Source of the DNA: Maritimibacter sp. 55A14
GTDB lineage: Bacteria > Pseudomonadota > Alphaproteobacteria > Rhodobacterales > Rhodobacteraceae
Reading direction: 5' to 3'
Assembly: GCF_003122205.1 (NCBI RefSeq)
Contig: NZ_QEYE01000011.1
Location: forward strand, 1-64,000
Length of the DNA stretch: 64,000 nt
Shown here: one piece after another, positions 1 to 13,382 of the stretch
How the letters are laid out: each line of letters opens with the position of its first letter
Position numbering within the stretch: position 1 is the stretch's first letter
The notes under the pieces: model-generated
The model's input: only the letters and a program-made list of their open reading frames with translations
What the model was told of the DNA's origin: nothing
Databases searched by the model: none
Position numbers and translations under genes: made by a program

Positions 1-173
1 CGGTAAAGGCCCAGATCGATGTCCGGCTCCAGCAACATCCGACCCGCATACAAGGGCTGCTTGTTCTTATGTGGAGAGATCGAATATCCACATTCCGGTG
101 GCTCCAAGTCGGAGGGCCAGTCGAAAGATTCCCCGAACTTCAGCGGGAAGGTTTCACGCGAACTGCTCGTCAT
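1..173 (-). CDS. Partial hypothetical protein, N-terminal 57 residues, runs off the left edge
   Basis: On the minus strand an ATG at 173 opens a frame of 57 codons without a stop up to the window edge. A plausible ribosome binding site, GGAG, lies about 10 bases before the ATG. The translated N-terminus begins MTSSSRETFPLKFGES and contains a DLEPPECGYSISPHKNKQ stretch with a single cysteine; no family is recognised. The next minus-strand gene upstream (541-1176) is 367 bases away, so an operon is possible but not shown. Codon use is unremarkable and the fragment is short, so this may still be a chance frame. The rest of the gene is needed for any assignment. Confidence 0.4.
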   Translation of the reverse strand, partial: MTSSSRETFPLKFGESFDWPSDLEPPECGYSISPHKNKQPLYAGRMLLEPDIDLGLY

Positions 174-540
174 CTGTGGTTATCTCCAGCATCCCTGAAT
201 GGCTTCAGATTAGCGCCACAGAGCGGCGCTGCGTATTTTGGCTCGTCACGGGTCCCGGCAGCCCCTCAACGCCCTCCAGCGCGCCCTACAGGGGCGCTCA
301 GGGCACGCCTGTCAGTCATCGTAAGGAAGGCCGGCAGTATCGACCGGAAAAGGCGGCGTTCTGCGATCCTTGATGGACCCCGAGATCGTTCGACGGACGC
401 CGTCGAGCGCGGCTATGGTTCAGGGCCGCATGGGACCGGCCTTTTGCCCTCGCTGCCCATATTTGATTCTCTTGTCGGATAGTTCATCGCGTCACAGGAT
501 TTGGACGCAGGCACGGAAATCTGTGAAGCCGGCATGGAGA
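174..540. other. Intergenic stretch without a supported gene
   Basis: No frame here has both a credible ribosome binding site and protein-like composition. The overlapping frames are low-complexity, arginine- and serine-rich translations of GC-rich DNA. I see no repeat, terminator or promoter that I would defend. Confidence 0.5.
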
Positions 541-1176
541 CTACAGCCCCGTGATCCACGGATCCGATGTGCCGGATATTCTCCTGCAGGCTGCGCTCCA
601 GAGCATGCTTGTGCACTCTATGGCTTCCCTGGACCTGTAGCTTTTCGCGCCGGCATTCATGGCGTGCACCGCCCATCTCAATGCGTCCGCAGGTGTACTG
701 ATCAGCTCGAACCCGACGGCCTGGCCTGGTTGTGTGTGGAAGGTGCTGAAGCCCTGGAAGGCAGATTGCACCCGTGCTTCGTATTCGGGGCGGAATGCCA
801 CCATGCCACGGAGGCAGGGGGCGAGCTCGCTTCCGTCCCGGCATTGGAGGTCGAGCACATTCCAGTGGATGCCGGCAATGTCTTCTTCCGTGTCACGTTG
901 CAGGTTTCGTTTCAGCGTCCTTGCCAATTCCTTTCTAAGCGCATGGGAATCGAGGTCCCCATCGCCGTCGGTGTACTTTCCGAGGCGTTCGGGCGCTAGC
1001 CGGACGGAAAACGCGTAGATCGCATCCGGATGATCCTCGGTGAGCAACTCGGACGTCAGCTCAGCACTGAGAAACGCGATGCGGTTTGCATCCCCGATAT
1101 CCTTGACGCGTCTCCCTGCCTGAAGGTTGACCTGGATGTCCTTCGCGACGCGGGTCGCCTCTTTCGCAAGTCTCAT
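541..1176 (-). CDS. Hypothetical protein, 211 aa, unrecognised
   Basis: This minus-strand frame has a balanced, soluble-protein composition: an N-terminal basic helix (residues 1-30), an acidic middle region with a run of alternating Asp and Gly near residue 70, and a C-terminal half containing GIHWNVLDLQ and QPGQAVGFELISTPADALRW. ATG at 1176 is the only standard start after an in-frame TGA, but its ribosome binding site is poor, with GGAG almost touching the ATG. The spacing of conserved-looking hydrophobic blocks faintly recalls small replication initiators of plasmids or filamentous phages, yet the histidine motif expected of HUH Rep proteins is not visible. Function unknown; a decayed mobile-element gene is possible. 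Confidence 0.45.
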   Translation of the reverse strand: MRLAKEATRVAKDIQVNLQAGRRVKDIGDANRIAFLSAELTSELLTEDHPDAIYAFSVRLAPERLGKYTDGDGDLDSHALRKELARTLKRNLQRDTEEDIAGIHWNVLDLQCRDGSELAPCLRGMVAFRPEYEARVQSAFQGFSTFHTQPGQAVGFELISTPADALRWAVHAMNAGAKSYRSREAIECTSMLWSAACRRISGTSDPWITGL

Positions 1177-1857
1177 GCTCCGGTTCCAGCCCGGATTGGA
1201 CGCGCATCTGCCATGAGCGTATGGACAGCATCACGACATGGGGACCCACGCCGCGCCGTCCCTTGAATGCCTGTCCCCTTGGTCGTCATCGCACCTGCCT
1301 GTCCGCTGTGATTTGTTCGTCCGATCGAGATAGGGTCAGGTGCTCTGCTTGCAATGCCCAGGATGCGGGAAATGTTTGCCAACAAAAGGGAATGTTCTTG
1401 CCGGTACAGTTTGGGGACATGCTCAAAGGCGCTGTACAGCGTGAATCAGCGAGACATTCGCGGATCCGCCGCAGTTGCACGAAGTCCTAGGGCCGGCAGC
1501 GAACTATAGGGTGCATAGCCTCGGAAGAAATCCGCCAAGGACGTCTATCCTTATAGAGGCGGTACTCTGACCTTGGTCCGGAAAGGGCGGGAGCGGGCGC
1601 TTGACTTCCTTTCAGTTTGGAACGCCGCGGTGCAGCTTACGCACAGCAGCCCTTGGTGCGCAACGCAGCACCCCACGGCCGACCTCCAATCCCGGCATTC
1701 GCCTGAATAATGCCATGAAGCTATTCAACCGGAATGACCGGGGCTTAGCTAGTGGTCGTGACGATCACCGTGAACGTACAGGACTCTTGAACGGTGGCTG
1801 GATTGCGATTTGGCATTTGTGCGGATACGCAAAGGTTCGAAATGAAGGAGACGCGCC
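1177..1857. other. Gene-poor stretch upstream of the SEC-C gene
   Basis: About 680 bases with no convincing gene on either strand. A perfect 12-bp palindrome (CGCTGT/ACAGCG) lies at 1429-1440. The region before 1858 holds the ribosome binding site of the next gene (AAGGAG at 1845-1850). The lack of coding capacity next to a CRISPR-Cas locus fits a decayed or foreign segment, but nothing here proves it. Confidence 0.5.
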
Positions 1858-2535
1858 ATGAGCAGTTCGGATCAGGACCTCGATCGCCTCGACGAGTGCT
1901 TGTCGGCTTTGCCGCAGGAAAATCTGCCGATGACTCTGAGCGAATTCGATGGCTATGTCACCGGCATCCTTGCCTGTCCCGATCTCATCCCGCCTTCCGA
2001 GTGGCTTCCACATGTCTGGGGAGAGATCGGTGATGCCTGTTTCCCTGATTTGACGACGGCCGAAGCAACGATCGCGGTGGTAATGGCGCATTATAATTCA
2101 GTCGCCTCGGAGGTGACAAAGACCCCATGGATCGAACCGATCTACGAGGTGGACCCGAGCAGTGACGAGACGCTATGGGAGCCGTGGGTCGATGGATTTA
2201 CCCGCGCGATGCGCTTGCGTCCCGAAGCCTGGCAAGTGGTGCTCGAACAGGCCGATGACGAGACGAAGTCATCGTTGATATTCTTGATGTCCCTGCAGGA
2301 ACTCAACGAGGGGATAAGCAGATTCACCGAGGAAGAGATCGACGAGATCGACATCCAAGCCCCTGATCTGATCCCCATTTGCGTTGCTGCGATCCTGCTT
2401 GTGTCGCGCCCGGAGCTTGTCATGGAGGTCGACAACATCTCCCGCGCGCCCATCCAGAGCAAACGCCCCGGGCGGAATGATCCCTGTCCCTGCGGTTCAG
2501 GACGCAAATTCAAGCAATGCTGCGGGAAGAACTGA
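1858..2535 (+). CDS. YecA/UPF0149-family protein with C-terminal SEC-C metal-binding motif
   Basis: The 225-residue protein has two parts. Residues 1-190 match the all-helical UPF0149 (YgfB/YecA) fold, with the diagnostic [20 protein letters not shown] and a later WVDGFTRAM segment. Residues 203-225 form a SEC-C motif ([18 protein letters not shown]), a zinc-binding tail first described at the C-terminus of SecA. The family is widespread and poorly characterised; a role as a protein-binding adaptor is a family-level guess. ATG at 1858 follows AAGGAG with 7 bases between. It lies 314 bases before cas3 on the same strand. Nothing in the sequence links it to CRISPR immunity beyond position. Confidence 0.85.
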   Translation: MSSSDQDLDRLDECLSALPQENLPMTLSEFDGYVTGILACPDLIPPSEWLPHVWGEIGDACFPDLTTAEATIAVVMAHYNSVASEVTKTPWIEPIYEVDPSSDETLWEPWVDGFTRAMRLRPEAWQVVLEQADDETKSSLIFLMSLQELNEGISRFTEEEIDEIDIQAPDLIPICVAAILLVSRPELVMEVDNISRAPIQSKRPGRNDPCPCGSGRKFKQCCGKN

Positions 2536-2849
2536 CAAACCCGCAAGGCCCCACATTCTACGAGATCGGCCCAGAACTGACTCGGGGACCGCGAGCATAA
2601 CCGTGGTGCAGCTACGCCAGACCGGACCAGTTTGCACCCTAGATCATGCATATGTCAGCCTGCAGATGCCGGAAGCGGCAGCGGAATAACCAAGGCGGCA
2701 ATCCACTTGGGAACCGCCCAGAAGCTGTCCCAACAAACCGAACACTGCTCTTGGCTGCCTCAGCCCGATGGAGTTCGAGGCCCGTGCTATGCTAGCTTTA
2801 CCTGTTGTCCGCGAAATCGGCAGCATCTCACTTGGGACGACAATAGAAA
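2536..2849. other. Intergenic region before cas3
   Basis: This 314-base stretch has no supported gene. It must hold the cas3 promoter unless cas3 is read from the upstream gene, but I find no strong -35/-10 pair; TATGCT at 2788-2793 is only a weak -10 candidate. The sequence just before the cas3 ATG lacks a good Shine-Dalgarno sequence. Confidence 0.5.
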
Positions 2850-5330
2850 ATGGTGGTTAATCTCGAAGTCATTGGGCGTTGGCCGGGAAAAAGTGCGGAT
2901 TGTTTTGGCACTGAGCACCCTGCACTTTATCACATGCTGGATGTGGCTGCGGTCGCTGAACATCTGTTGGAAGCAGTTCACTTACCGGCTCCGCAGTACC
3001 AAGCGCTTGTCTTTCTGACGGCCCTGCACGACCTTGGAAAAATTAGCGCTACTTTCCGGTCAATGTTGCGCGGGGCAGGGCGTCAGACCTACAGGCACTG
3101 GGAACTGACCGAGGTTCACTTGAACGCAAACATGTCTCTCCTTGCCTCGATACTAACGCCGGAGAGAGACAACCGCTTGCCCCCATTGATCGGCGCAACC
3201 GCTGGCCATCACGGTCGCCCGTCAACGCTTGACCAGAGCAAATTGGGGCGAGCTGCGCTGACGCTCACAACCGAGGCGAAGGCAGACGCGCAAGATACGA
3301 TCAAAGCGTTCGCTTCCCTTTGGCCGGAGGCTTCGATCGCCGGCCTGACCTCGAAAGATGTCATGCGTTTGTCCTGGTGGCTTTCGGGACTGGTGACGAC
3401 GGCGGATTGGATCGGATCAAACACCGATTGGTTCCGGGCCCAAAGCAATCAGTTGTCCTTGGCTGACTACCTGACCCAAAGCCGTGACACTGCCGAAAGG
3501 GCGCTCGTGGGTACGGGTATCATGGCGCCGCTCCCATCAGACAGGCGCATCTTCAACTGGCCAGAACTCAGGCCCATGCAGAACGCCAGTGCCGCGGTTC
3601 CCCTGCCAGACGGATCGACTCTTGCCATCATCGAGGATGAGACTGGCGCTGGAAAAACCGAAGCTGCCCTGTTGCTTGCCCAACGGATGCTGTTGGCCGG
3701 AAAGGGGCGAGGTTTATACTTTGCCCTGCCTACAATGGCAACAGCGGATGCCATGTTTTCGCGTGTCAGCCAGAGCATCGGAAAGATGTTCGATTCGACG
3801 CCTTCCGTGACGCTCGCGCATGGGCGCGCGGGATTGTCCGAAGACTACAGGGACATTGTCGAAGGCAGCCCGAACGCGCCCGAGGATATCAGTTGCACCG
3901 AGTGGCTGGCCGACAACCGGCGTCGGGCATTGTTGGCAAATGTAGGGGTAGGCACCATAGATCAGGCGCTTCTGGCGGTGCTGCCGGTCCGGTTCCAGAC
4001 ACTGCGGCACTTCGGCCTGTCTTCGAAAATCCTGATCGTGGACGAAGTTCATGAGTTGGGCGAAGGCTATGTCGCTGAAACGCTCTGTCACCTGCTTCGG
4101 ATGCATCGACAAGCGGGGGGATCGGCCATTCTATTGACCGCGACCTTGCCGCTCGACCTTCGGCGAAAGCTGCTTGCGGTCTATGACGGCGTTGACGATG
4201 CTGATCTAGCCTATCCGGCCTTGACCATTGCAGGCGGCGAGAGGCGTCGCGACCTGCCGCAGGACACCGGCCCGAAAGGTACGGTGCGGGTGGAGCGGCT
4301 GACAAGCCCGGATGCAGCGATCGATCTGATTGCAAAAAAGACTGGGCAGGGCGCGGCCAGCGTCTGGGTGCGCAATGCGGTGGACGATGCGATTGCGGCT
4401 GTTCAGGCGCTCCGAGCGGCGGGGATCAGGGCGGACCTTCTGCATGCGCGCTACACTTTGGGGGACCGGAAACGGATCGAGAAGACGGCACGCGAAAGAT
4501 TTGGCAAAGGCTCAACTGACACGGCGGGGCGCGTGCTGGTCGGAACGCAGATTTTGGAATCCTCGCTGGATATCGATTTCGATGTGATGGTTTCCGATCT
4601 CGCTCCGATGGCGGGTCTGGTGCAACGCGTGGGACGGCTATGGCGGCATATGGACAAACGACCCGCCGCTGATCGCCCAGTGTCTGAACCAGTTCTCCAT
4701 GTTCTGGCGCCCGATCCGGCGCAGGTGGAAAACAGTCGCTGGCTTTCTGACACACTGGACAAGGGCGCTTATGTCTATTCAGCCGATTTGATGTGGCGGA
4801 CTGCGTGTCACCTGTTCGATGAAGGCCGGATCGTCGCCCCATCCGGTATTCGGTCCTTGATCGAGCGCAGCTATTCAAATACGCCCGCCCTGCCCGAAGT
4901 TCTGGAGACGTTTGAAATGGAGCGTCTAGGGGTTGAGGCCAGTCACGGGGCTCTTGCGTCCCAGAATGCCGTCAATCTCGACGAAGGGTATCGCGCGGGC
5001 GGACGAGCAAATGACGATGCCTCATACCCGACACGGCTGGGGCCAGAGGAACGCATTCTTGTCCTCGCGCGGGAACGGGGTGGAGGCCTCGTCCCCCTGA
5101 TCGACGGCGCCGATGGGTGGGCAATGTCCGAAGTCTCAGTTGCGCGACACAAGCTTGAAAAGCTGGACCTTCCTGATCAAGGTCTGCCCGAGATAGCTAG
5201 TGTTACGGATACCTGGCCGGACTGGAAAAAGGCATCCCACGTTATTTGCCCGGTTTCCGATGATGGAAAGATTTGCGCTGACTTGCGGTATGATTCTGAC
5301 ATCGGTCTGGTTTTTGCGACTGCAGATTGA
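2850..5330 (+). CDS. cas3: Cas3, HD nuclease-helicase of type I-E CRISPR interference
   Basis: Cas3 is recruited by Cascade once the R-loop forms and unwinds and degrades the target DNA. The 826-residue protein is fused HD nuclease plus SF2 helicase, near the usual type I-E length (about 880). HD domain: H28 and the H60-D61 pair in ALHDLGKI. Helicase: Walker A DETGAGKTEA near residue 266, DEVH box near 397, LTATLP near 430 and QRVGRLWRH near 595, all intact, so the enzyme should be active. The ATG at 2850 has a weak ribosome binding site, but the N-terminus aligns with the family start (WPGKS before the first HD histidine). A 74-base gap separates it from cse1, where a second promoter may lie. 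AT content appears higher than in the core genes downstream. Confidence 0.97.
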   Translation: MVVNLEVIGRWPGKSADCFGTEHPALYHMLDVAAVAEHLLEAVHLPAPQYQALVFLTALHDLGKISATFRSMLRGAGRQTYRHWELTEVHLNANMSLLASILTPERDNRLPPLIGATAGHHGRPSTLDQSKLGRAALTLTTEAKADAQDTIKAFASLWPEASIAGLTSKDVMRLSWWLSGLVTTADWIGSNTDWFRAQSNQLSLADYLTQSRDTAERALVGTGIMAPLPSDRRIFNWPELRPMQNASAAVPLPDGSTLAIIEDETGAGKTEAALLLAQRMLLAGKGRGLYFALPTMATADAMFSRVSQSIGKMFDSTPSVTLAHGRAGLSEDYRDIVEGSPNAPEDISCTEWLADNRRRALLANVGVGTIDQALLAVLPVRFQTLRHFGLSSKILIVDEVHELGEGYVAETLCHLLRMHRQAGGSAILLTATLPLDLRRKLLAVYDGVDDADLAYPALTIAGGERRRDLPQDTGPKGTVRVERLTSPDAAIDLIAKKTGQGAASVWVRNAVDDAIAAVQALRAAGIRADLLHARYTLGDRKRIEKTARERFGKGSTDTAGRVLVGTQILESSLDIDFDVMVSDLAPMAGLVQRVGRLWRHMDKRPAADRPVSEPVLHVLAPDPAQVENSRWLSDTLDKGAYVYSADLMWRTACHLFDEGRIVAPSGIRSLIERSYSNTPALPEVLETFEMERLGVEASHGALASQNAVNLDEGYRAGGRANDDASYPTRLGPEERILVLARERGGGLVPLIDGADGWAMSEVSVARHKLEKLDLPDQGLPEIASVTDTWPDWKKASHVICPVSDDGKICADLRYDSDIGLVFATAD

Positions 5331-5335
5331 AAGCC

Positions 5336-5364
5336 TTGATACAAATAGAACTCGCTCCTAGTGT
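5336..5364 (+). promoter_or_regulatory. Candidate promoter for the Cascade operon
   Basis: TTGATA (5336-5341) and TAGTGT (5359-5364) are separated by 17 bases, in the only sizeable gap within the cas genes (between cas3 and cse1). This is where E. coli also places its main cas promoter. The -10 match is partial. The same TAGTGT hexamer at the same spacing occurs in the putative atp promoter of this window. Confidence 0.4.
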
Positions 5365-5404
5365 GGTCGAATAACGGTGTTTTGTTCGTAGACTGGATTT
5401 TCTA

Positions 5405-6876
5405 GTGACCCTGAATCTAATTTCCGACCCATGGATTCCGGTCGTTGATAGATCTGGCCACAGACGGGTGATTGCGCCCTGGCAGATGGCGGACGAGGCT
5501 ATCCTGGGGCCGGACTGGCCGCGCGCGGATCTGAATATCGCCTGTTATGAGCTGTTAATCGGCCTCGTCCACATGGCCGACCCGCCGGAAGACATCGATG
5601 ATTGGGAAAACCGCGAAGCGCCTGACCCCGATCGCCTTCGCGCGAAGCTTACAGCGTATGAAAATGCCTTCAACCTGACCGGTGATGGCCCGCTTTTCTT
5701 GCAGGACCTTGAGCCTCTGGAGGGCGCCCCGAACCCGCCAGACATGCTGTTCATCGACAGTGCTGGGGCCAATACCGCCAAGAACAATGCTGACCTCGTG
5801 GTGCATCGTGGCCGCTATCGCGGGCTTGACCTCCCTCTGGCGGCGATGGCGCTGTTCACGTTTCAGGCCCACGCGCCTTCGGGCGGGAAGGGGAACCGAA
5901 CCTCTATGCGCGGGGGCGGTCCGATGGTGACACTTGTCGATCCTCAAGACGGGCTTTGGTCGCTTGTTTGGGCGAACGTCCCTTATGGCGTGTCCGCATC
6001 CCTGACCGAACTGCCTTGGATGAACCCGACCCGCGTGTCGGATAATAAACAGGAAGCTCACCCTCCGCAGGGTCAGACCTTTTCTGTCGAAGCGTTTTTC
6101 GGTGCGCCACGCCGACTACGGCTTGTTGCGGAACATGACGTGGTGACGGGCGTCATTCAGAAACCCTATGGCGCCAATTACGCGTCATGGGTGCATCCAC
6201 TCAGCCCTTACTACCGACAGAAAGCCGGTGACGTGGCGCTGCCTGTCCACCCCAGAGCGGGGACATTTGGTTATCGCCATTGGTTGGGCATCCTTACTCA
6301 GCCCCACGACGCCGAATTGGCGCAAAGGGCTGCTTGTCTGGACACTTGGGAAAATGGACGTTCAGGTCAACGACCTGCGCATGTCATCGTTGCCGGTTGG
6401 GCGATGGACAACATGAAACCCCGCGATTTTGTCTACTCCGTCCAACCCTTCATCGAACTGTCCGAGGATAGTCGCCTCGTTCTGAGCGGCCTGGTTGATG
6501 CAGCTGACAATGCGGCCGTCGCCTTGCGCAATGCCCTGACCCCGATTTTGGCCAGAGGGGAAGCGCGAGAGGCAGAGCGAGAAGCCTTTTATATCGCTAC
6601 TGAACCGGCATTTCTCGCCCGTCTGGAGGCGCTTAAATCCGATGTTGACCCGTCAAAGGTTTGCGCAGGCTGGCGCGATGATCTCAAATCCGAAGCCCTG
6701 CGCCGATTTGATGCCTTGGCTCTGCCGGCGCTGGCTCAGCGCCACAGCACTGATATCCAGAAGATTGTCACCGCGCGCCGGAACCTGACAGGAACATGCG
6801 CGGGCTACGGGAAATATGGAAAACAACTCTACCAGGCGCTCGGACTGGATCTCCCTTCGACCAAAGGAAAAGCAGC

Positions 6877-6880
<4 letters not shown>
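5405..6880 (+). CDS. casA: Cse1 (CasA/Cas8e), large subunit of type I-E Cascade
   Basis: Cse1 recognises the PAM, helps open the target duplex and recruits Cas3. The 491-residue protein is close to the E. coli length (502). The N-terminus NLISDPWIPVVD is the family hallmark, which supports the GTG start at 5405; no upstream ATG in frame extends this motif. The glycine-rich segment around residue 165 (GGKGNRTSMRGGGPM) matches the typical Cse1 loop region. The C-terminal helical part ends in a basic tail. The stop overlaps the cse2 start as ATGA, so translation is coupled. Confidence 0.97.
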
Positions 6881-9109
<2,229 letters not shown>

Positions 9110-9111
9110 TC

Positions 9112-9773
9112 ATGTATATGTCTCGTGTCACGCTGTCCCGTCAGCCCTCGGTACAGGCCCTGAACGCGCTGCTGCTGCCCCAGGATGCCGGCGCACGAAC
9201 GGATGCGCATCACCGCGTGCTCTGGACCTTGTTCGCCGATGATCCTGATCGCCGCCGCGATTTTCTTTGGCGCGAGATCCGTGAGGGCGAATTCCTTGTT
9301 CTGTCCGAACGGGAACCGGTGCAGACCGATCTGTTTTCGCGCGTTTCTACAAAGTCCTATGCGCCGAAAATCTCGCCCGGGGATCGGTTGTTCTTTTCAC
9401 TCCGTGCCAATGCCACCCGTACCAAGAAAGGCGGAAAACGCGTCGATGTGGTCATGGACGCCCTCTACACTGTCCCTAAGGACGAACGCTCCGCCCGGCG
9501 AATGGAGATTGCCGGGAGCGTGGGATCTGCGTGGCTCACACGTCAGGGCGAACGGACCGGGTTTTCGGTGAATGAGTGCGCGGTGACGAATTACTCGGTT
9601 CATGCGCTGCCGTCGCACCAAGGGCCGCGGGACCGTCAGCCGCAATTCGGTATCCTTGATTTTCAGGGTGAGATCGAAGTCACCGATCCCGTTGCTTTCC
9701 TGCAAGGGCACACCAAGGGGCTGGGACGGGCCAAGGCCTTCGGATGTGGCCTGATGCTTGTCCGTCGCGCGAG

Positions 9774-9777
<4 letters not shown>
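9112..9777 (+). CDS. casE: Cas6e (CasE), pre-crRNA endoribonuclease
   Basis: Cas6e cleaves the repeat hairpin and stays bound to the 3' end of the crRNA. ATG at 9112, two bases after cas5, gives 221 residues starting MYMSRVTLSR, the family N-terminus; a second ATG at 9118 is possible. H34 in HHRVLW corresponds to the catalytic histidine of Cas6e/Cse3. The C-terminal glycine-rich GHTKGLGRAKAFGCG loop is the second hallmark and binds RNA. The stop overlaps cas1 (ATGA). The GC-rich hairpin of the adjacent repeat is its expected substrate. Confidence 0.96.
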
Positions 9778-11002
<1,225 letters not shown>

Positions 11003-11086
11003 CGAGACCTCTTTGCCCGACGAGAAAACACCGGTGCGCTCTTTGACAATTGAAAAACTACGGTAGATCAAGCATCTACAGCAAGT
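11003..11086 (+). promoter_or_regulatory. CRISPR leader
   Basis: The 84 bases between cas2 and the first repeat are more AT-rich than their surroundings, as leaders are. They contain TTGACA at 11043-11048; TAGATC 15 bases later is a weak -10. The position next to cas2 and the strand of the E. coli-like repeat both indicate that the array is transcribed from here to the right and that new spacers enter here. Confidence 0.75.
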
Positions 11087-13311
11087 CTGTTCCCCGCACC
11101 CGCGGGGATGAACCGGAGGCAGCCGAGAGAATTCTGCATGAAGCGGGCTGTTCCCCGCACCCGCGGGGATGAACCGCGGACTTCAGTCCGGTTGTTAATC
11201 TCTGAACCCTGTTCCCCGCACCCGCGGGGATGAACCGATGTCCCGGCTGATTTCCTCGCTCATGTCATGCTGTTCCCCGCACCCGCGGGGATGAACCGCG
11301 GCAGGTGGCTTTCCTCGAAGATCGTGCCCTCTGTTCCCCGCACCCGCGGGGATGAACCGGGACGGGATTGAAACCCCAATGGAGGATTTCACTGTTCCCC
11401 GCACCCGCGGGGATGAACCGAACCTGCGGTATTATCCGTGGTACGGGCGCGGCTGTTCCCCGCACCCGCGGGGATGAACCGTAGCTGCCGCGTTTGATCG
11501 ACTTGATCCCCGTCTGTTCCCCGCACCCGCGGGGATGAACCGATCGCGAGCGAGGCGCGGGAACGGGAAGCGAGCTGTTCCCCGCACCCGCGGGGATGAA
11601 CCGCCCCAGCTTCACGTCTCCGCCTCCGCCAGCTCCTGTTCCCCGCACCCGCGGGGATGAACCGGCCAGGCGCTTCCACCAGACGCTGGACGCCACCTGT
11701 TCCCCGCACCCGCGGGGATGAACCGGAGGCAGTCGGCTTCGAGATGCTGGCGCCGATCTGTTCCCCGCACCCGCGGGGATGAACCGGCCGACGGAAACTT
11801 GTGGTACTTGCGCAGATGCTGTTCCCCGCACCCGCGGGGATGAACCGAGGCGTGCGGGCATCGCATGTACCGGGAGGCCCTGTTCCCCGCACCCGCGGGG
11901 ATGAACCGTGTCATGATTTGTTACAGGTAACAGGTTAAGTCTGTTCCCCGCACCCGCGGGGATGAACCGCTGCCTGTCGGTGGGCCAGTCTGCCATGGCT
12001 ACTGTTCCCCGCACCCGCGGGGATGAACCGGCAGGCAGAACAGGCAGTTGCGGGGCAGACATCTGTTCCCCGCACCCGCGGGGATGAACCGGCGGACGGC
12101 AATCCCTACGAGGCGCTGCCCGACTGTTCCCCGCACCCGCGGGGATGAACCGATTGATCCAGGTGCTTGAGCCAATAGGCCGAACTGTTCCCCGCACCCG
12201 CGGGGATGAACCGTTAGGAGGCAGGTTGAATCGCTGAAGTATGGACTGTTCCCCGCACCCGCGGGGATGAACCGGCTGGAATGACGGTCGGTCAGGCGGC
12301 GGAGTTCTGTTCCCCGCACCCGCGGGGATGAACCGCTCGACGCCTACGCGGTTTTGATCGCGGCCACCTGTTCCCCGCACCCGCGGGGATGAACCGTCGT
12401 TGTTATTCTTGGCTATCGTCTTCAATAGCTGTTCCCCGCACCCGCGGGGATGAACCGACATAACCCACCGGGTTGGTGCGGGGCGAGGCCTGTTCCCCGC
12501 ACCCGCGGGGATGAACCGTCCAGGTCGGTGCCAGAGATCGTGACACGGCCCTGTTCCCCGCACCCGCGGGGATGAACCGGCCACGAAGAGCGTGCCGTAG
12601 ACGATGGCGCGCTGTTCCCCGCACCCGCGGGGATGAACCGCAGACGGACAAGCCTATCAACGCGGCGATGCACTGTTCCCCGCACCCGCGGGGATGAACC
12701 GCAGAACCGATGCCGCGTTTCCGACCAGAACGGCTGTTCCCCGCACCCGCGGGGATGAACCGGGCGTGGTCTGGGAAGAGTACCTGGCCGAGGGCTGTTC
12801 CCCGCACCCGCGGGGATGAACCGAAATTTGCCGTCTTCGTAGGGATCGCGCTGGTCTGTTCCCCGCACCCGCGGGGATGAACCGGATGGTGGCGGGCTGG
12901 ATGGCGCTTATAACGCCTGTTCCCCGCACCCGCGGGGATGAACCGGGATGCGCGATGGAGATGGTTGCCCTCTGGGCCTGTTCCCCGCACCCGCGGGGAT
13001 GAACCGCTGACGACCGCGCAGAGCGGCATCGCCTCGACCTGTTCCCCGCACCCGCGGGGATGAACCGGCCCCGAAACAGGTCATGGACGATCTCTGCACC
13101 TGTTCCCCGCACCCGCGGGGATGAACCGCTGCAGGTTCTCCGCGACGTCTTCATGGACACCTGTTCCCCGCACCCGCGGGGATGAACCGCTCTCCTCGCT
13201 GTGCCCGCGACGCAGCCACATCTGTTCCCCGCACCCGCGGGGATGAACCGATCAGCCAGGCGGGATATTCCTGCACCACCACCTGTTCCCCGCACCCGCG
13301 GGGATGAACCG
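11087..13311 (+). CRISPR. Type I-E CRISPR array, 37 repeats and 36 spacers
   Basis: A 29-nt repeat starting CTGTTCCCCGCACC and ending GGGATGAACCG recurs every 61 bases from 11087; the last copy is 13283-13311. It is close to the E. coli type I-E repeat, with the CCCCGC/GCGGGG hairpin that Cas6e recognises. The 36 spacers are all 32 nt, since 36 periods of 61 fit exactly and every copy read lies in register. All repeats appear identical, including the one furthest from the leader. All spacers differ from each other. On the opposite strand the array reads as long open frames; these are artefacts of the 61-nt period and not proteins. Confidence 0.99.
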
Positions 13312-13382
13312 TGAGGGAACGTCAGGCGATTAGGCCAGAATTCCCTACAACAACATGGCCGGTTCGATGGGTTTGCCAGCAA

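Noticed and set aside
1429-1440. 12-bp palindrome CGCTGT/ACAGCG in the gene-poor left segment
   Set aside because: A single short palindrome is expected by chance in several kilobases; it has no T-run, no repeat copies and no adjacent gene.
2725-2740. A short sequence CTGTCCC...AAACCG before cas3, faintly like a collapsed repeat, as in CreTA antitoxin RNAs
   Set aside because: Only the ends agree, the hairpin is missing, and such short matches are expected by chance. No toxin frame accompanies it.
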